From the NCBI GenBank assembly GCA_944989445.1, contig CALYLW010000209.1, positions 211,001 to 275,000 of the forward strand: a stretch of DNA of 64,000 nucleotides. Reading direction: 5' to 3'. The stretch's first letter is position 1. Each line of letters opens with the position of its first letter. The notes under the pieces are model-generated. The model made no database searches and had not been told where the DNA came from. It was given only the letters and a program-made list of their open reading frames with translations. The position numbers were made by a program, and so were the translations under genes. Below are positions 28,601-34,609 of the stretch, one piece after another. Source of the stretch: Ampullaceana balthica. Lineage: Eukaryota; Mollusca; Gastropoda; Lymnaeidae.

Positions 28601-29641
28601 AACAAACTCAAACTGATTAGAAAATAAAATTTAGGAAATATTGAGGGCTCAATAAAACATAAATAAAGTTACAATGTAAGCATTTTTGTGAACAATTTAT
28701 TTCTGGTTGCACTGCATCTGGTCAGTGTAATTATTACACTGACCAGATGACCACTGTAATATGGAAACTACTCTAACAAGTTGCAGTTACAATTTAACAA
28801 ATTGTATGATAGCTAGCATAATCTGATCTCTCAGATTGCATAACTGCGTGATTTATCTTAATTTCAGAGGTGTCACTAGAGGTGGGGTGACAGGACAGAA
28901 CAGTCAACCCATTAAGATTTTTTCATGGACCTTCTCCAAGTCAATCTGCGGTGGCATTACAATTCATTTATTGAAAACCTTCCCATACTAGTACATACAA
29001 AAGATGCATATTCTAGTACAGACTTTCCCATGTAAAGAATATCTACAAATCGAATAAGCTATTTGCATTTTTCTTCCATGGACTTTGAAATATTAATTAA
29101 AAATTTGTGACAAGATTGTTTTAAAAAATAAATACAGGAAAATAATATATATCGATACTTAAATAAGATGTCTTTTTAATTACTGTGAATTAAAAACTCG
29201 ATACTTTTCGAGGAAAATTAAAACAAAAATGAGTTGATTAATTTTAGCACCTTTAACTTTAAGTAGTGAACACTTTAAAATATAAAAATAAACTTGCAAG
29301 TGTTTAGAGAACAAGATTAAAACCAGTTTTTCTTGACACTATCAGACTTAATTATTTTATTCTACATTTAAAAAAAAATGATTTTCATTTTAATTCACAT
29401 TCCAAGGGAAAACCCGATTTGCCCATTCAAGCGCCAATTCATTTATTTAAACATATATAAAATTTTTTTTAAAATATAGCGATGCTTTTATCTTTAATAA
29501 ATGTTGAAATTCCTATAAGTATATTTTATTTTGATGTGTTTGTTACAAATTACATGTATCACTAAAAGGAGGCAATGAAGATGAAAGAATTTTAAGTTGT
29601 CTGCTTACCTGGCCTTGACGGAGTGCAGTGAACGTTGACAT
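519..29641 (-). CDS. MORC: MORC-family GHKL ATPase with CW zinc finger (MORC3/4-like), multi-exon gene
   Basis: Nuclear chromatin ATPase. Coding exons on the minus strand, phases checked: 29609-29641 (ATG), 27621-27693, 26391-26523, 25196-25440 (weak donor), 24351-24495, 19074-19215, 18560-18685, 17658-17783, 14630-14727, 14278-14361, 12733-12855, 11115-11168, 9388-9412; together 469 codons. Further candidates: 5324-5357, 4295-4365, 3146-3216, 1924-1991, 1299-1369, 519-540. The GHKL ATP-binding motifs are all visible: ELIDNAYDP around residue 35, DDGSGM around residue 68, and [15 protein letters not shown] around residue 95. The S5-like half follows ([47 protein letters not shown]), then a CW zinc finger at about residues 405-450. 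Known MORC3/4 proteins bind H3K4me through CW and dimerise through the ATPase. Nearly all boundaries are GT-AG; 19074 uses a GC donor. The C-terminal part is incomplete here, and orthology to MORC3 versus MORC4 is not resolved. Confidence 0.9.
1299..1369 (-). CDS. MORC: Tandemly duplicated MORC exon, copy A
   Basis: 71 nt, acceptor TTTCAG, donor CAACA|GTAAGT, reading [20 protein letters not shown]. Several differences from copy C fall at third codon positions in this frame. Confidence 0.6.
1924..1991 (-). CDS. MORC: Tandemly duplicated MORC exon, copy B
   Basis: 68 nt, acceptor ATCACAG, donor CAACA|GTAAGT, reading [19 protein letters not shown]. It differs from the 71-nt copies by exactly one codon, which suggests that the duplicated sequence has evolved as coding DNA. 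Confidence 0.6.
2007..2345. repeat. 27-bp AT-rich minisatellite
   Basis: About 11 copies of AGATTACATTGAATATAAAG plus AATTATT, with periodic 13-bp partial units, directly behind duplicated exon B. Confidence 0.9.
2480..2775 (-). mobile_element. tRNA-derived SINE, copy 1
   Basis: On the minus strand a tRNA-like head (GGCGGTTAAGCAGC box-A-like, ACGGGTTGAAATCTC box-B-like) is followed by a conserved body (AGGTACCCATTTGGAGC on plus). The 3' tail, TACAGAAGGAG and (GATAA)n, matches the tail of the LINE at 15455. Confidence 0.7.
2810..3080 (-). mobile_element. tRNA-derived SINE, copy 2
   Basis: Same body and tail as copy 1: (TATCT)n, then ACAGACGCTCCTTCTGTACA, then CAAGTGACGCAGTGTTCACA and GGTACCCATTCGGATCTG on plus; the head is more diverged. 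Confidence 0.7.
3146..3216 (-). CDS. MORC: Tandemly duplicated MORC exon, copy C
   Basis: 71 nt, acceptor TCTCAG, donor CAACA|GTGAGT, reading [20 protein letters not shown]. It is the first in transcript order of three near-identical exons; flanking intron sequence (3290-3520) is duplicated too. Confidence 0.6.
3527..3679 (-). mobile_element. SINE, 5'-truncated copy 3
   Basis: Tail and half the body only. The paralogous intron next to duplicated exon A lacks it (empty site near 1800: TTTAAAAGACTTTATAG), so it inserted after the exon duplication. Confidence 0.7.
4295..4365 (-). CDS. MORC: Candidate MORC C-terminal exon
   Basis: 71 nt with acceptor ATCTAG and donor CCCA|GTAAGA. Only one frame is open: [20 protein letters not shown]. 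No homology recognised; supported by splice sites and its place in the series. Confidence 0.5.
4715..4965. repeat. ~34-bp minisatellite
   Basis: Seven copies of ATCAAGTTATCTATAAACCT plus TATATCAGTTTTAA, in a MORC intron. Confidence 0.85.
5324..5357 (-). CDS. MORC: Candidate MORC C-terminal exon (IKQE motif)
   Basis: 34 nt between acceptor ATCATTAG and donor GCCT|GTAAGT. One frame reads [11 protein letters not shown], containing a psi-K-x-E sumoylation-type motif, and then runs in phase into the next candidate exon. It does not join in phase to exon 13, so another short exon is probably missing between 5358 and 9387. Confidence 0.4.
6264..6720. mobile_element. MITE-like family M, copy in MORC intron
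   Basis: Starts CCCGTAAAAACAAAGTTTG then TATAAATCCCTTATA and ends GTTAATATAAGGGATTTAA, giving a subterminal inverted repeat TAAATCCCTTATA. The core has GTACGTTCGATCGATCTGAA and GTGTGCCAAATTTCAG. Confidence 0.6.
7000..9150 (-). mobile_element. Degenerate LINE 3' region, split by a hAT-like insertion
   Basis: Two halves of one element. 9010-9150 reads [16 protein letters not shown] and [12 protein letters not shown]; 7276-7740 reads [20 protein letters not shown] and [19 protein letters not shown], the typical C-terminus of RTE/CR1-like RT proteins. Stops and frameshifts show it is old. A 45-bp tandem repeat (CAGTTGCTGGCTGCCACAGG core) at 7155-7340 lies within its coding tail. Confidence 0.7.
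7754..9000. mobile_element. Non-autonomous hAT-type DNA element (1247 bp)
   Basis: Ends TAGGGGCCTACTGATAT and (reverse complement of the right end) TAGGGGTCTACCGATAT, flanked by a perfect 8-bp target duplication CTTCTGTT (7746-7753, 9001-9008), the hAT signature. The interior holds many ATATCGG motifs and about three ~130-bp internal repeats (8510-8960). No transposase frame is recognisable. Confidence 0.85.
9388..9412 (-). CDS. MORC: MORC exon 13, 25-nt microexon
   Basis: Flanked by a CCCCCAG acceptor and ACCA|GTGAGT donor; reads RSSQAREP in phase with exon 12 and ends in phase 0. It lies in the low-complexity linker after CW, where homology cannot confirm it. Confidence 0.55.
9549..10060. 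repeat. 51-bp minisatellite, ten near-identical copies
   Basis: Unit contains CATGTACACTGTAATGCCAT and TTGTAGTTATGATATTTATG. Because 51 is a multiple of three and the unit lacks stops in several frames, long open frames appear on both strands; they are not genes. Confidence 0.95.
10125..10205. repeat. (ATT)n microsatellite
   Basis: Nearly uninterrupted trinucleotide tract beside a GCGCTGTGAG SINE-like module. Confidence 0.95.
10555..10672. repeat. (TA)n(GA)n compound microsatellite
   Basis: TA repeats from about 10557 to 10604, then GA-rich repeats to 10660. Confidence 0.95.
11115..11168 (-). CDS. MORC: MORC exon 12 (last CW cysteine)
   Basis: Encodes [17 protein letters not shown], supplying the fourth zinc ligand of the CW domain; MORC3 has NCEVPEEPEDED at this place. 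Acceptor CCAATAG, donor AATAG|GTAAGT. Confidence 0.85.
11232..11455 (+). mobile_element. tRNA-Val-like SINE, copy 1
   Basis: GTCACGTGCGCCTTGCACAC and GAGTTCAAGCCCCAGCG resemble the anticodon arm and box B of tRNA-Val. A body with GTGTCCTTTCTTCCC, TTCTTTGCACTATCTACGA and GGGTCATATCTCG follows, shared with 32290-32640. Confidence 0.6.
12176..12729 (+). mobile_element. Solo LTR (554 bp) of an LTR retrotransposon
   Basis: Begins TGTCAGGG and ends CTTAACA (TGT...ACA), with a perfect 5-bp target duplication TACAT at 12171-12175 and 12730-12734. Inside are a TATA box (TATATAAG, 12381) and a polyadenylation signal (AATAAA, 12631), in the order expected of U3-R-U5 on the plus strand, so it lies antisense to the MORC gene. 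No internal retroelement coding sequence remains, hence solo. It is inserted in the last codons of the CW exon. Confidence 0.85.
12733..12855 (-). CDS. MORC: MORC exon 11, CW zinc finger, interrupted at its 3' end by a solo LTR
   Basis: Encodes [19 protein letters not shown] and [14 protein letters not shown]: the CW tryptophans and three of the four zinc cysteines. The fourth Cys is in the next exon (RCDIPEE). The exon now ends at AACAT|GTATGT, a donor made from the target duplication and LTR edge. The older donor, ATGTACAA|GTAAGA, survives beyond the LTR at about 12167-12168 and would restore the family's usual five-residue spacing between NPD and the last Cys. Acceptor is AACAG at 12856. 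Confidence 0.85.
13236..13580. mobile_element. MITE with AGGGGCCGTCCATAAATGAC ends
   Basis: A ~345-bp element with inverted ends of about 28 bp and TA on both sides. The interior has G-rich runs and a GTGACGAGGGGGAGG motif on both halves. Same family as the ends at 29869, 31586 and about 58310-58368. Confidence 0.8.
13700..14147. mobile_element. MITE-like family M, inverted copy
   Basis: Reverse orientation of the element at 6264: AAATCCCTTATATTAACTTC at the left, ATATAAGGGATTTATAGTCA and CAAAAACTTTGTTTTTACAG at the right, with the same core motifs. Confidence 0.6.
14278..14361 (-). CDS. MORC: MORC exon 10
   Basis: Encodes [20 protein letters not shown] plus QQGETTK, equivalent to the LG.KLN.YW helix that ends the MORC ATPase module. 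Acceptor TTAACAG and donor AAAT|GTGAGT keep phase with both neighbours. Confidence 0.75.
14630..14727 (-). CDS. MORC: MORC exon 9
   Basis: Encodes [20 protein letters not shown] followed by [13 protein letters not shown], equivalent to MORC GVGVVGIIECNFLKP..NKQDF. Acceptor TTTAG, donor ACAA|GTAAAT; ends in phase 2. Confidence 0.85.
15455..17335 (-). mobile_element. Jockey/CR1-type non-LTR retrotransposon, 5' truncated, intact RT frame
   Basis: A 595-residue open frame at 15537-17324 carries a reverse transcriptase: [62 protein letters not shown] and the catalytic FADD box. A conserved C-terminal region follows ([21 protein letters not shown]). The endonuclease is absent, so the copy is truncated at its 5' end. 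The 3' end is a hairpin-containing tail ending in (GATAA)n. The uninterrupted frame implies recent insertion. Exact clade is not resolved. Confidence 0.9.
17336..17470. repeat. SINE-like fragment with AT-rich tail
   Basis: Contains TTTATATAGCGCTGTATCCC and GAGCTCACAGCGCTTAAC beside an (AAT)n tract. Similar GCGCTGTGAG...CTATATAA modules next to (ATT)n occur at 10108-10215 and 23385-23480. Confidence 0.5.
17658..17783 (-). CDS. MORC: MORC exon 8
   Basis: A 42-codon phase-0 exon encoding [15 protein letters not shown] and [16 protein letters not shown]. It matches the MORC ITFGF and MMYHNNRLIKSYEKVGCQ signatures. Acceptor TTCCAG, donor CAG|GTAAAA. A possible 34-nt exon at 18424-18457 between exons 7 and 8 was considered and left out because it does not fit the phases. 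Confidence 0.88.
18560..18685 (-). CDS. MORC: MORC exon 7
   Basis: A 42-codon exon, both ends in phase 0, encoding [20 protein letters not shown] and ending [13 protein letters not shown]. It matches the conserved MORC AYCSILYLKPRM segment of the S5-like domain. Acceptor CTCAG, donor AAG|GTATTT. Confidence 0.88.
19074..19215 (-). CDS. MORC: MORC exon 6 with GC splice donor
   Basis: Encodes [20 protein letters not shown] and ends SEYKQSLK. This corresponds to the ELDF/DIR segment of MORC proteins. The acceptor is TTACAG; the donor is AAG|GCATGT, a GC-AG type intron, and it joins in phase 0 to [13 protein letters not shown]. The intron before it (19216-24350) contains the RTE retrotransposon. 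Confidence 0.8.
19503..23046 (+). mobile_element. RTE-type LINE, apparently full length but frameshifted
   Basis: About 3.5 kb: 5' leader, endonuclease, reverse transcriptase and a (GATGAT)n 3' tail. The endonuclease frame 20012-21025 has [34 protein letters not shown] and [13 protein letters not shown] follows in other frames: 21150-21908 ([25 protein letters not shown]) and 21950-23059 ([31 protein letters not shown]), then the RTE-type C-terminus ([11 protein letters not shown]). Frame changes near 21010, 21905 and 22870 make it a dead copy. An 11-bp direct repeat GTTAACCACAT flanks it, though the flank is itself repetitive. Confidence 0.9.
20012..21025 (+). pseudogene. RTE endonuclease domain frame
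   Basis: 337 codons of AP-endonuclease-like domain with the metal-binding and catalytic positions visible (N in WNVRT, E in LSEVRW, D and N in GDMNA, SDHH at the end). It runs out of frame at about 21005, where the next frame continues with KHWISDETW. Confidence 0.85.
21026..23059 (+). pseudogene. RTE reverse transcriptase, split by frameshifts
   Basis: RT fingers in one frame (21150-21908) and palm with the FADD active site in another (from 21950). After 22870 the conserved arginine-rich tail switches frame again. Confidence 0.85.
23058..24350. other. MORC intron sequence, little recognised
   Basis: Repeat of the CATTAAGCCCTA flank at 23060-23095 and a SINE-like module with (ATT)n at 23385-23480; otherwise AT-rich DNA with no supported gene. 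Confidence 0.5.
24351..24495 (-). CDS. MORC: MORC exon 5
   Basis: Encodes [20 protein letters not shown] and then a stretch ending [13 protein letters not shown], matching the MORC segment ILEHSLF and KGTRIIIWNLR. Acceptor CTTTCAG, donor AGAG|GTGAAG, phases 2 and 2 fitting both neighbours. Confidence 0.85.
25196..25440 (-). CDS. MORC: MORC exon 4 (ATPase motif III)
   Basis: Encodes [12 protein letters not shown], then [20 protein letters not shown] and [21 protein letters not shown], close to MORC3/4 ([25 protein letters not shown]). The 5' boundary (acceptor TTTAG) is clear. The donor is not: TTTT|GTCTGA at 25195 is weak, but it is the only nearby GT that keeps phase with the next exon, and the frame closes with a stop at 25143. 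Confidence 0.8.
25620..25720 (+). repeat. tRNA-like SINE head fragment
   Basis: GTGGTTGAGCGGCATGTGCG then CTCAGCTGGCGTACCAAGAG, similar in layout to the SINE heads at 2700-2775 but in the opposite orientation. Confidence 0.4.
26047..26205. mobile_element. Short hAT-like MITE (159 bp)
   Basis: Inverted ends AAGGGGTGTATCGGATT and TAGGGGTGTACCGGATT, interior rich in AATCCGG, flanked by ATTGCCAG / ATAGCCAG (7 of 8 match). Located in the MORC intron between exons 3 and 4. Confidence 0.7.
26391..26523 (-). CDS. MORC: MORC exon 3 (ATPase motifs I and II)
   Basis: Encodes [15 protein letters not shown] through [15 protein letters not shown]. The DxGxG motif of the GHKL fold is intact. Acceptor TTCCAG, donor CAG|GTATCT; it splices to the following exon to give MLSFGFSEK, the conserved MORC sequence. 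Confidence 0.9.
26815..27640 (-). repeat. ~47-bp minisatellite made of MORC exon-2 end plus its splice donor
   Basis: More than a dozen copies of a unit that, read on the minus strand, contains GGTGCTATAGCTGAAAT, then ATAG|GTAAGTTTAAAAC. This equals the last ~25 bases of MORC exon 2 (GGTGCTATAGCTGAACTC) and the first ~12 bases of its intron. The true exon copy sits at the upstream edge (27621-27693). The array is interrupted by a LINE 3' fragment (27316-27540). Confidence 0.85.
27316..27540 (-). mobile_element. 5'-truncated LINE 3' fragment inside the exon-derived minisatellite
   Basis: About 225 bp nearly identical to 15455-15685, including the (TATCT)n tail and the C-terminal coding part. 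The repeat unit resumes on either side (CAGCTAT | TATAGCACC), giving a very short target duplication. Confidence 0.85.
27621..27693 (-). CDS. MORC: MORC exon 2 (ATPase motif I, first half)
   Basis: Encodes [23 protein letters not shown], with acceptor TTTCAG and donor ATAG|GTAAGT. It splices in phase 1 to the next exon to give AELIDNAYDP, the Glu/Asn motif that coordinates Mg-ATP in GHKL ATPases. The last ~25 bases of this exon and the start of its intron have been copied many times in tandem just downstream (26815-27620). Confidence 0.9.
27959..28430. mobile_element. MITE-like family M, variant subtype
   Basis: Ends as in the other copies (AACCCGTAAAAACCAAGTTT; AAATATAAAGGATTTAATC) but the interior differs, with several ATTATAATGCGCA-like repeats; a related variant lies at 52190-52690. 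Confidence 0.5.
28431..29608. other. MORC intron 1, no gene seen
   Basis: AT-rich intron; a short inverted CTGGTCAGTGTAATTATTACA palindrome (about 28720-28750) is the only visible structure. Confidence 0.5.
29609..29641 (-). CDS. MORC: MORC exon 1 (start codon)
   Basis: Encodes [11 protein letters not shown] and ends in CAG|GTAAGC. It joins in phase 0 to the exon at 27621-27693, which starts [15 protein letters not shown], the typical MORC opening before the ATPase. The ATG is chosen because it gives the family's usual short N-terminal leader and is followed directly by a consensus donor. Confidence 0.8.
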
Positions 29642-29868
29642 TTTTTACTTTTTCTCCAACTACTAACGAGCGCGGTGAAAAGAATATTGGATATTTCGTT
29701 TCTATAAATATATTTCCAATCTTCGCCATAAATTATGACCCACGATAAATTATTTTTTTGTGGTGGAGCTGCCAGACCTTGTGAAATTTCCACAGACATG
29801 CTTTCTTCTCTTTTCCCTTCCTTTTTTTCCTTTATCGTGACCTCCCTAGACAAATTGTACTTTCGTTT
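29642..29868 (-). promoter_or_regulatory. MORC 5' flank / putative promoter region
   Basis: The 227 bases between the MORC ATG and the MITE end hold no obvious TATA box at a useful distance. On the far side two CRE-like palindromes (TGACGTCA at 29885-29892, TGACGTCAC near 29962) are carried by the MITE. Assignment as promoter is inference from position. Confidence 0.35.
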
Positions 29869-31586
29869 AGGGGCCGTCCATAAATGACGTCACGCACCTA
29901 GGGGGGAGGGGGGGTCACACTTTTGTGACGAGGGGGAGGAGGGAGGGGGGTTGAAGAAATGTGACGTCACATGAAAAGGGTAACTTTAAATAAAACTTCC
30001 ACTGTGATATTTGGTGGCTTGCAATTTATATAATGACTTTTTTTTAAAAAAATTTTTTTATAAACCATCAGTGCTTCTCAAAGTGCCAAAGAAATGCAAT
30101 ATCTGTAGGCCATCAAACGCCGGTTGGCGTAAGTTATCAAGAAATGAAAATTAAAGCTAATTATAATCCTTAAGTTTGAGAACTCATAAGAGAACGTATA
30201 AAAGCGTCGTTTGATGTTGACATCAAAGCATTTGTGATGTAGCCGCAGCTCCGTTTGGTTTTCTTACGGTAGGAGTCGCCGAACCTTTTTGCCCGTTACC
30301 CCAAAATACAAGTTTATGTGTGCGTCCCGTCCCGCCCCCCCCCCAGACTCAAGGTCCTGCCCACATGACTCGGGCGGGGATGTGGGGGAGCGTCGTTAGG
30401 CCCCCCCCAGTGAGTTTTACAAGCCTGATAAGTGTCTAAAAATGCTATGAATAGGATTATGTGTAGATATTTAAAGTCAAAACGACACGGAATATCAATT
30501 TTTTTTATTTTTTATTTTTTTTTGGGGGGGGATCTATATGATACAATTATAAACGTTTTAAGCTTGATATAATTGTTCGATTGGTTTTGGATCTAACGCC
30601 CATGGCCATTCTAAATATAATAGTGTTCATTAACTTTATTGAATGCATCAAATTCTTGACATCGCAATTCGAGGGTAGCACAAAATGAGGTGACCAGATT
30701 TTCCGGGGGGAAAAGCGGGTCGGGGACCCTTGGACCGGGGGTGAGTGCCCAGGTTTCAGTAGCAAAAAATCGGGACGTCTGGTCACCTTACGCGTCGGGA
30801 TCACCGACAAGTCACGGGAAGGCCGTATCAAGGAATAAAATGTAAATAATCACAGAAATCGACGCACCAACTGGCTTAGCTAATAATAAAGCAATTTAAA
30901 TTTATAAAAAAATATCACAATTTTGAATATTTAATTAAATTTAAGAAAATATTAAGACATTCGTACCCAAAATCAAAATAAAACTAATTGTATTTAAAGT
31001 ATTGAAAAAAGCGGGACAAACGGGCGTCCCGCCGGGACAAGCGAGGGTCAGCGGGACATGAGGTCTGAAATCGAGACTGTCCCGTCTAAATCGGGACGTC
31101 TGGTCACCTTACACAAAACAACTTTTCTTCTTAGCTCAGTTTTTAAGGCATTAATTTTAAATATCACAGAAAGGATACTTGATACAGTGAAGCCATGTGG
31201 ATTAAGATTATTGACACTCGTGTCAATATAAATGAAAGTAGGGTGGATTTAGGTGTCTTCGTATAGTACGTAGGTAAGAAATCTACAAAGTAGTAATAGT
31301 AGTCAAATTTAAAAGATTCATTTTCTGGAAGGAACGGGTTCAATAGTGGGCATATGTTCGAAGCGTACACGTACAAATTACGGTACACATGACGTATTTT
31401 AATATATCTAGTGGATAGAAAATAAGGTGGGTTTTTGTTGTTGTTTTTGTATTTTTTCTTGGGGGGGGGGTCAAAGCTTTGTGACGTATTTTTGGAGGGG
31501 GGGTCTAACTTTTTGTGACGACGCGTGACCGGGGGGGGGGTAAAAAATAGGCCAAAATAGCGTGACATCATTTATGGACGGCCCCT
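29869..31586. mobile_element. Composite MITE: AGGGGCCGTCC ends enclosing other repeats
   Basis: Left end at 29869 and inverted right end at about 31560-31586 belong to the family at 13236-13580, both beside TA. The two ends carry the typical G-rich arms, but ~1.4 kb of other DNA lies between them, including a second inverted-repeat element (AGGTGACCAGA ... TCTGGTCACCT) at 30688-30790 and a related half at 31020-31113. Confidence 0.6.
30688..31113. repeat. Short element(s) with GGTGACCAGA inverted ends
   Basis: AGGTGACCAGATTTTCCGG at 30688 and TCTGGTCACCTTA at 30778-30790 form one ~100-bp unit; a second TCGGGACGTCTGGTCACC end occurs at 31091-31113. Interior GGGAC/GTCCC-rich. Confidence 0.55.
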
Positions 31587-31634
31587 TACCGTATATTCTC
31601 TGTCTCTAAGAAATATATATTACTAGGGGCAAGT

Positions 31635-31815
31635 ACCCGGCTTTAACAACAACAGCAACAAAAATAACAACAACAAAGCAACAACAACGACAACAAAGCA
31701 ACAACAACATGAAGGACATTGTCGTCGCAGGGCAAGGGATGTGGACAACAACAGCTGCAAAAACAACACAAAAACAAATCAACAACAACAAAAGCAACAA
31801 CAACAAAACATTTAT
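31635..31815. repeat. (AAC)n-rich degenerate microsatellite
   Basis: Repeated AACAACAAC blocks broken by unique DNA; beyond it, 31900-32105 holds a repeat ending in (GACA)n (AGACAGACAGACAATAAAT). Confidence 0.8.
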
Positions 31816-32287
31816 TTAATGGCGATAGTCGCCTTCTTGTTAATCTCGACACCAAAATGTTTATTATTTTGCGTCATTATTTTACGTCTTAATTTTCAAT
31901 AATTTTTATTTTATATAGCTCATATAAGGAAAAACTACATTTTGGGCCCCCGGTATCTTATATATATGGAACGAAACCTGTTTAATAACCTTTCCGGTAT
32001 AATTTTGTGTACGTGTACCAAATTTCACGTTATTTGGTTGTCTGGATCTTGAGTTATTAGGGAACAGACAGACAGACAATAAATGCGTCTTATATGTATA
32101 GAGATATATTTATATTTAACCTAAACGAGTATGTGCAAGTAAGCATGTCGAATGACCCTGGCTGGGGTCGACCGATCACTGTTGGCAAGCGTAGTTGGAT
32201 GAAAAGAAAGAAGAAGAAAAAAAGGGGGGTGGGTGGGGGGTGGCAACGATGCTTCTTGCGCTGTTCCTTCACAGAATAACATATAAT

Positions 32288-32640
32288 TCGTAGTGTAGTG
32301 CTTATCACGTCCACCTTGCACGCGGAAAGTCCTGAGTTCAAGCCCCCAGCGTGAAATTTTATTTTTTAAAAATGTTTGATTCTGCCTTTTTTCCATTACT
32401 TTGTGCTGCTGATTGTGTCCTTTCTCTCACCCCCTCGTACTTTGCACTTACTCTGTGCTGCTGATTGTGTCCTTTCTCTCACCCCCTCGTTCTTTGCACT
32501 ATCTATGATGAGCTTGTCTGCGGCGTATTACTCTGTGCTGCTGATTGTGTCCTTTCTCTCACCCCCTCGTTCTTTGCACTATGTATGATGAGCTTGTCTG
32601 CGGCGTATGCTACGCCGCGGGTCATATCTCGTTTGAAATA
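32288..32640 (+). mobile_element. tRNA-Val-like SINE, copy 2, with internal triplication
   Basis: Better tRNA-like head: GTAGTGTAGTGCTTATCACG (tRNA-Val box A pattern) and GAGTTCAAGCCCCCAGCG (box B). The body segment GTGCTGCTGATTGTGTCC ... CTTTGCACT occurs three times in a row before the common end GGGTCATATCTCG. Confidence 0.65.
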
Positions 32641-33984
32641 TTGTTCAAAATGTTAATATCCTCAATCCTGTCATTTCACTCTTACTCTTCGTCTTAGTGT
32701 TATTAAGGGGAAGAGCATTAATAAATAAATAGAGAGCATGTATGCATAGCAGAACAAGTGAATCCAAAAGCAGTGAGAATCTAATAAAAAATTAATTGCC
32801 TCAACCAGAAGCGTAAGTGGGTTTTCCGCGCCCTTGGCTAATTCATTTTTGGCGCCCTTGAGAAATAGGTAAAATCTAAATTATGCAGAATAAATTGATT
32901 ATTGAAGGATTAGCCCTCGGCGCCCTTGGCAACTACCTTGATGCCAAGTCGTTGTTACGCCTCTGGCCCCAACGTGAAAGAGTATGTGGTTCTGTGTGGC
33001 TGGCTCTAATTCTACAGAACTGTGTCTACCTTTTTCTCTTAAATATTGACCTTTTTTTTACAAGTATAACAATTTTTTATGTTCATCACTTTATTTATAG
33101 CTGCCAGTTATATGAGCATAACATGTATGGTGATCAATGAAATCAATTGAAAGGATTTTTATGATTGTCAAGGGAAAGATTTATTGTCATTTAAAATTAT
33201 TTTGATTTTTTTCCTTTGATTATTTTTTAGAGATATTTCATTGTGAGAATTCGCTCACACTGGAATGTCTGTTATAGTATGACTGCAGCTCACCATATCA
33301 GTCTGTGGTCTGTGTAACAACTGACTTTGTTTGCCTTCTCTGTACATTTATAGTCACATTAAGTCCACCTCACTAAACATGCACGCAGCCTCCAAACTCT
33401 GTCACTCCGGTCCCATGCTCAAAAAATTTTTTTACCAAAACAAACACATCTATTACAGTGTCAACCATCCTATTACAAATAATATTTTTTGTGAATTTGA
33501 AAATAAAAATTGGTAATGGACTTTGTTCACGGATTACAACATATTGTGTAAACTAATTGTCAGCTCAGGAAAAGAAAGGTTACATAACTTTGTTATATTT
33601 CCATTCAAAATTGATAAAATGACTAAAAACTAAATTAATTTAACTATTGATAGCCAAATTAACAAATAATATATTTTATTTTTCTTCATTTTAAAATCGA
33701 AATCAATATGTGATTTAATTATGAGTATTTAAATAGTTTTGATGTTAAAGATTTTCATCATTGAATCATACTTGGAAGGGACAAGTAATAAGAACGATTA
33801 ATATGTATTGGTATATGAATTAATTTAAGTTAATTTCTACACCACTAACATACTTTGGAGTAAATAAATGAAATAAATAAGAACTCATGTGCGCAATGAA
33901 AGTTAAGGGACAATTTCTTTAATACAGGAAGTGCAGCAAGAATACACTGCAAAGAAGTTTATACTTTAATTAATATATAATATT
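32641..33984. other. Intergenic DNA without recognised features
   Basis: Contains a GGCGCCCTTGG repeat pair (32850-32930) and short open frames without homology signals. Confidence 0.5.
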
Positions 33985-34340
33985 AATATATATATGTGGC
34001 AATGTGCCCCAAGGTTGTTTGACGGGTGCGGACAGGTGACACTTTATGTCCGGGAGTGGCCGACAAATAAAGACTGCGGAACATTTTAGACCGCATCGAT
34101 TGCCCCAGGGCATGTGGTAAACCATTGTATTGACTGGACAAGCTTTGCGCCCGGTCCGACACCACTGGCGCCAACCTTGTATGGCCAGGATTGGCTGCCC
34201 AGACCTGACCAATTACGTAATCAGCATGACATGACTGGACAAGCTTTAGCGCTGTCTTTAGGATACCTATATAAGGGGAGACTCACTGAGATGAACAAAA
34301 AACGGAAGACGTAAACAGGAAAAGGAACGAGAACATAACA
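33985..34340 (+). repeat. Possible LTR or promoter-like repeat fragment
   Basis: Contains two ACTGGACAAGCTTT motifs, an AATAAA at 34066, and a TATA box (CCTATATAAGGGGA, about 34266). The layout resembles the solo LTR at 12176, but no terminal TG/CA pair or target duplication could be fixed. Confidence 0.3.
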
Positions 34341-34350
34341 TGTGAACTTT

Positions 34351-34605
34351 ATCCTACTACTCTAGTATCCATGTCATGGTATCCTACTATTGTAGTGTCC
34401 ATGTCATGGTATCCTACTACTGTAGTGTCCATGTCATGGTATCCTACTATTATAGTGTCCATGTCACGGTATCCTAATATTGTAGTGTCCATGTCATGGT
34501 ATCCTTCTATTCTAGTGTCCATGTCATGGTACCCTACTATTGTAGTGTCCATGTCATGGTTTCTTTTATTGTAGTGTCAATGTCATGGTATTCTACTACT
34601 GTAGT
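34351..34605. repeat. 30-bp minisatellite
   Basis: About eight copies of CCTACTATTGTAGTGTCC plus ATGTCATGG; period 30 leaves frames open on both strands. Confidence 0.95.
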
Positions 34606-34609
34606 GCCA

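Noticed and set aside
32288..32360. Functional tRNA-Val gene
   Set aside because: Head is degenerate, lacks a paired acceptor stem, and is fused to a repeated SINE body.
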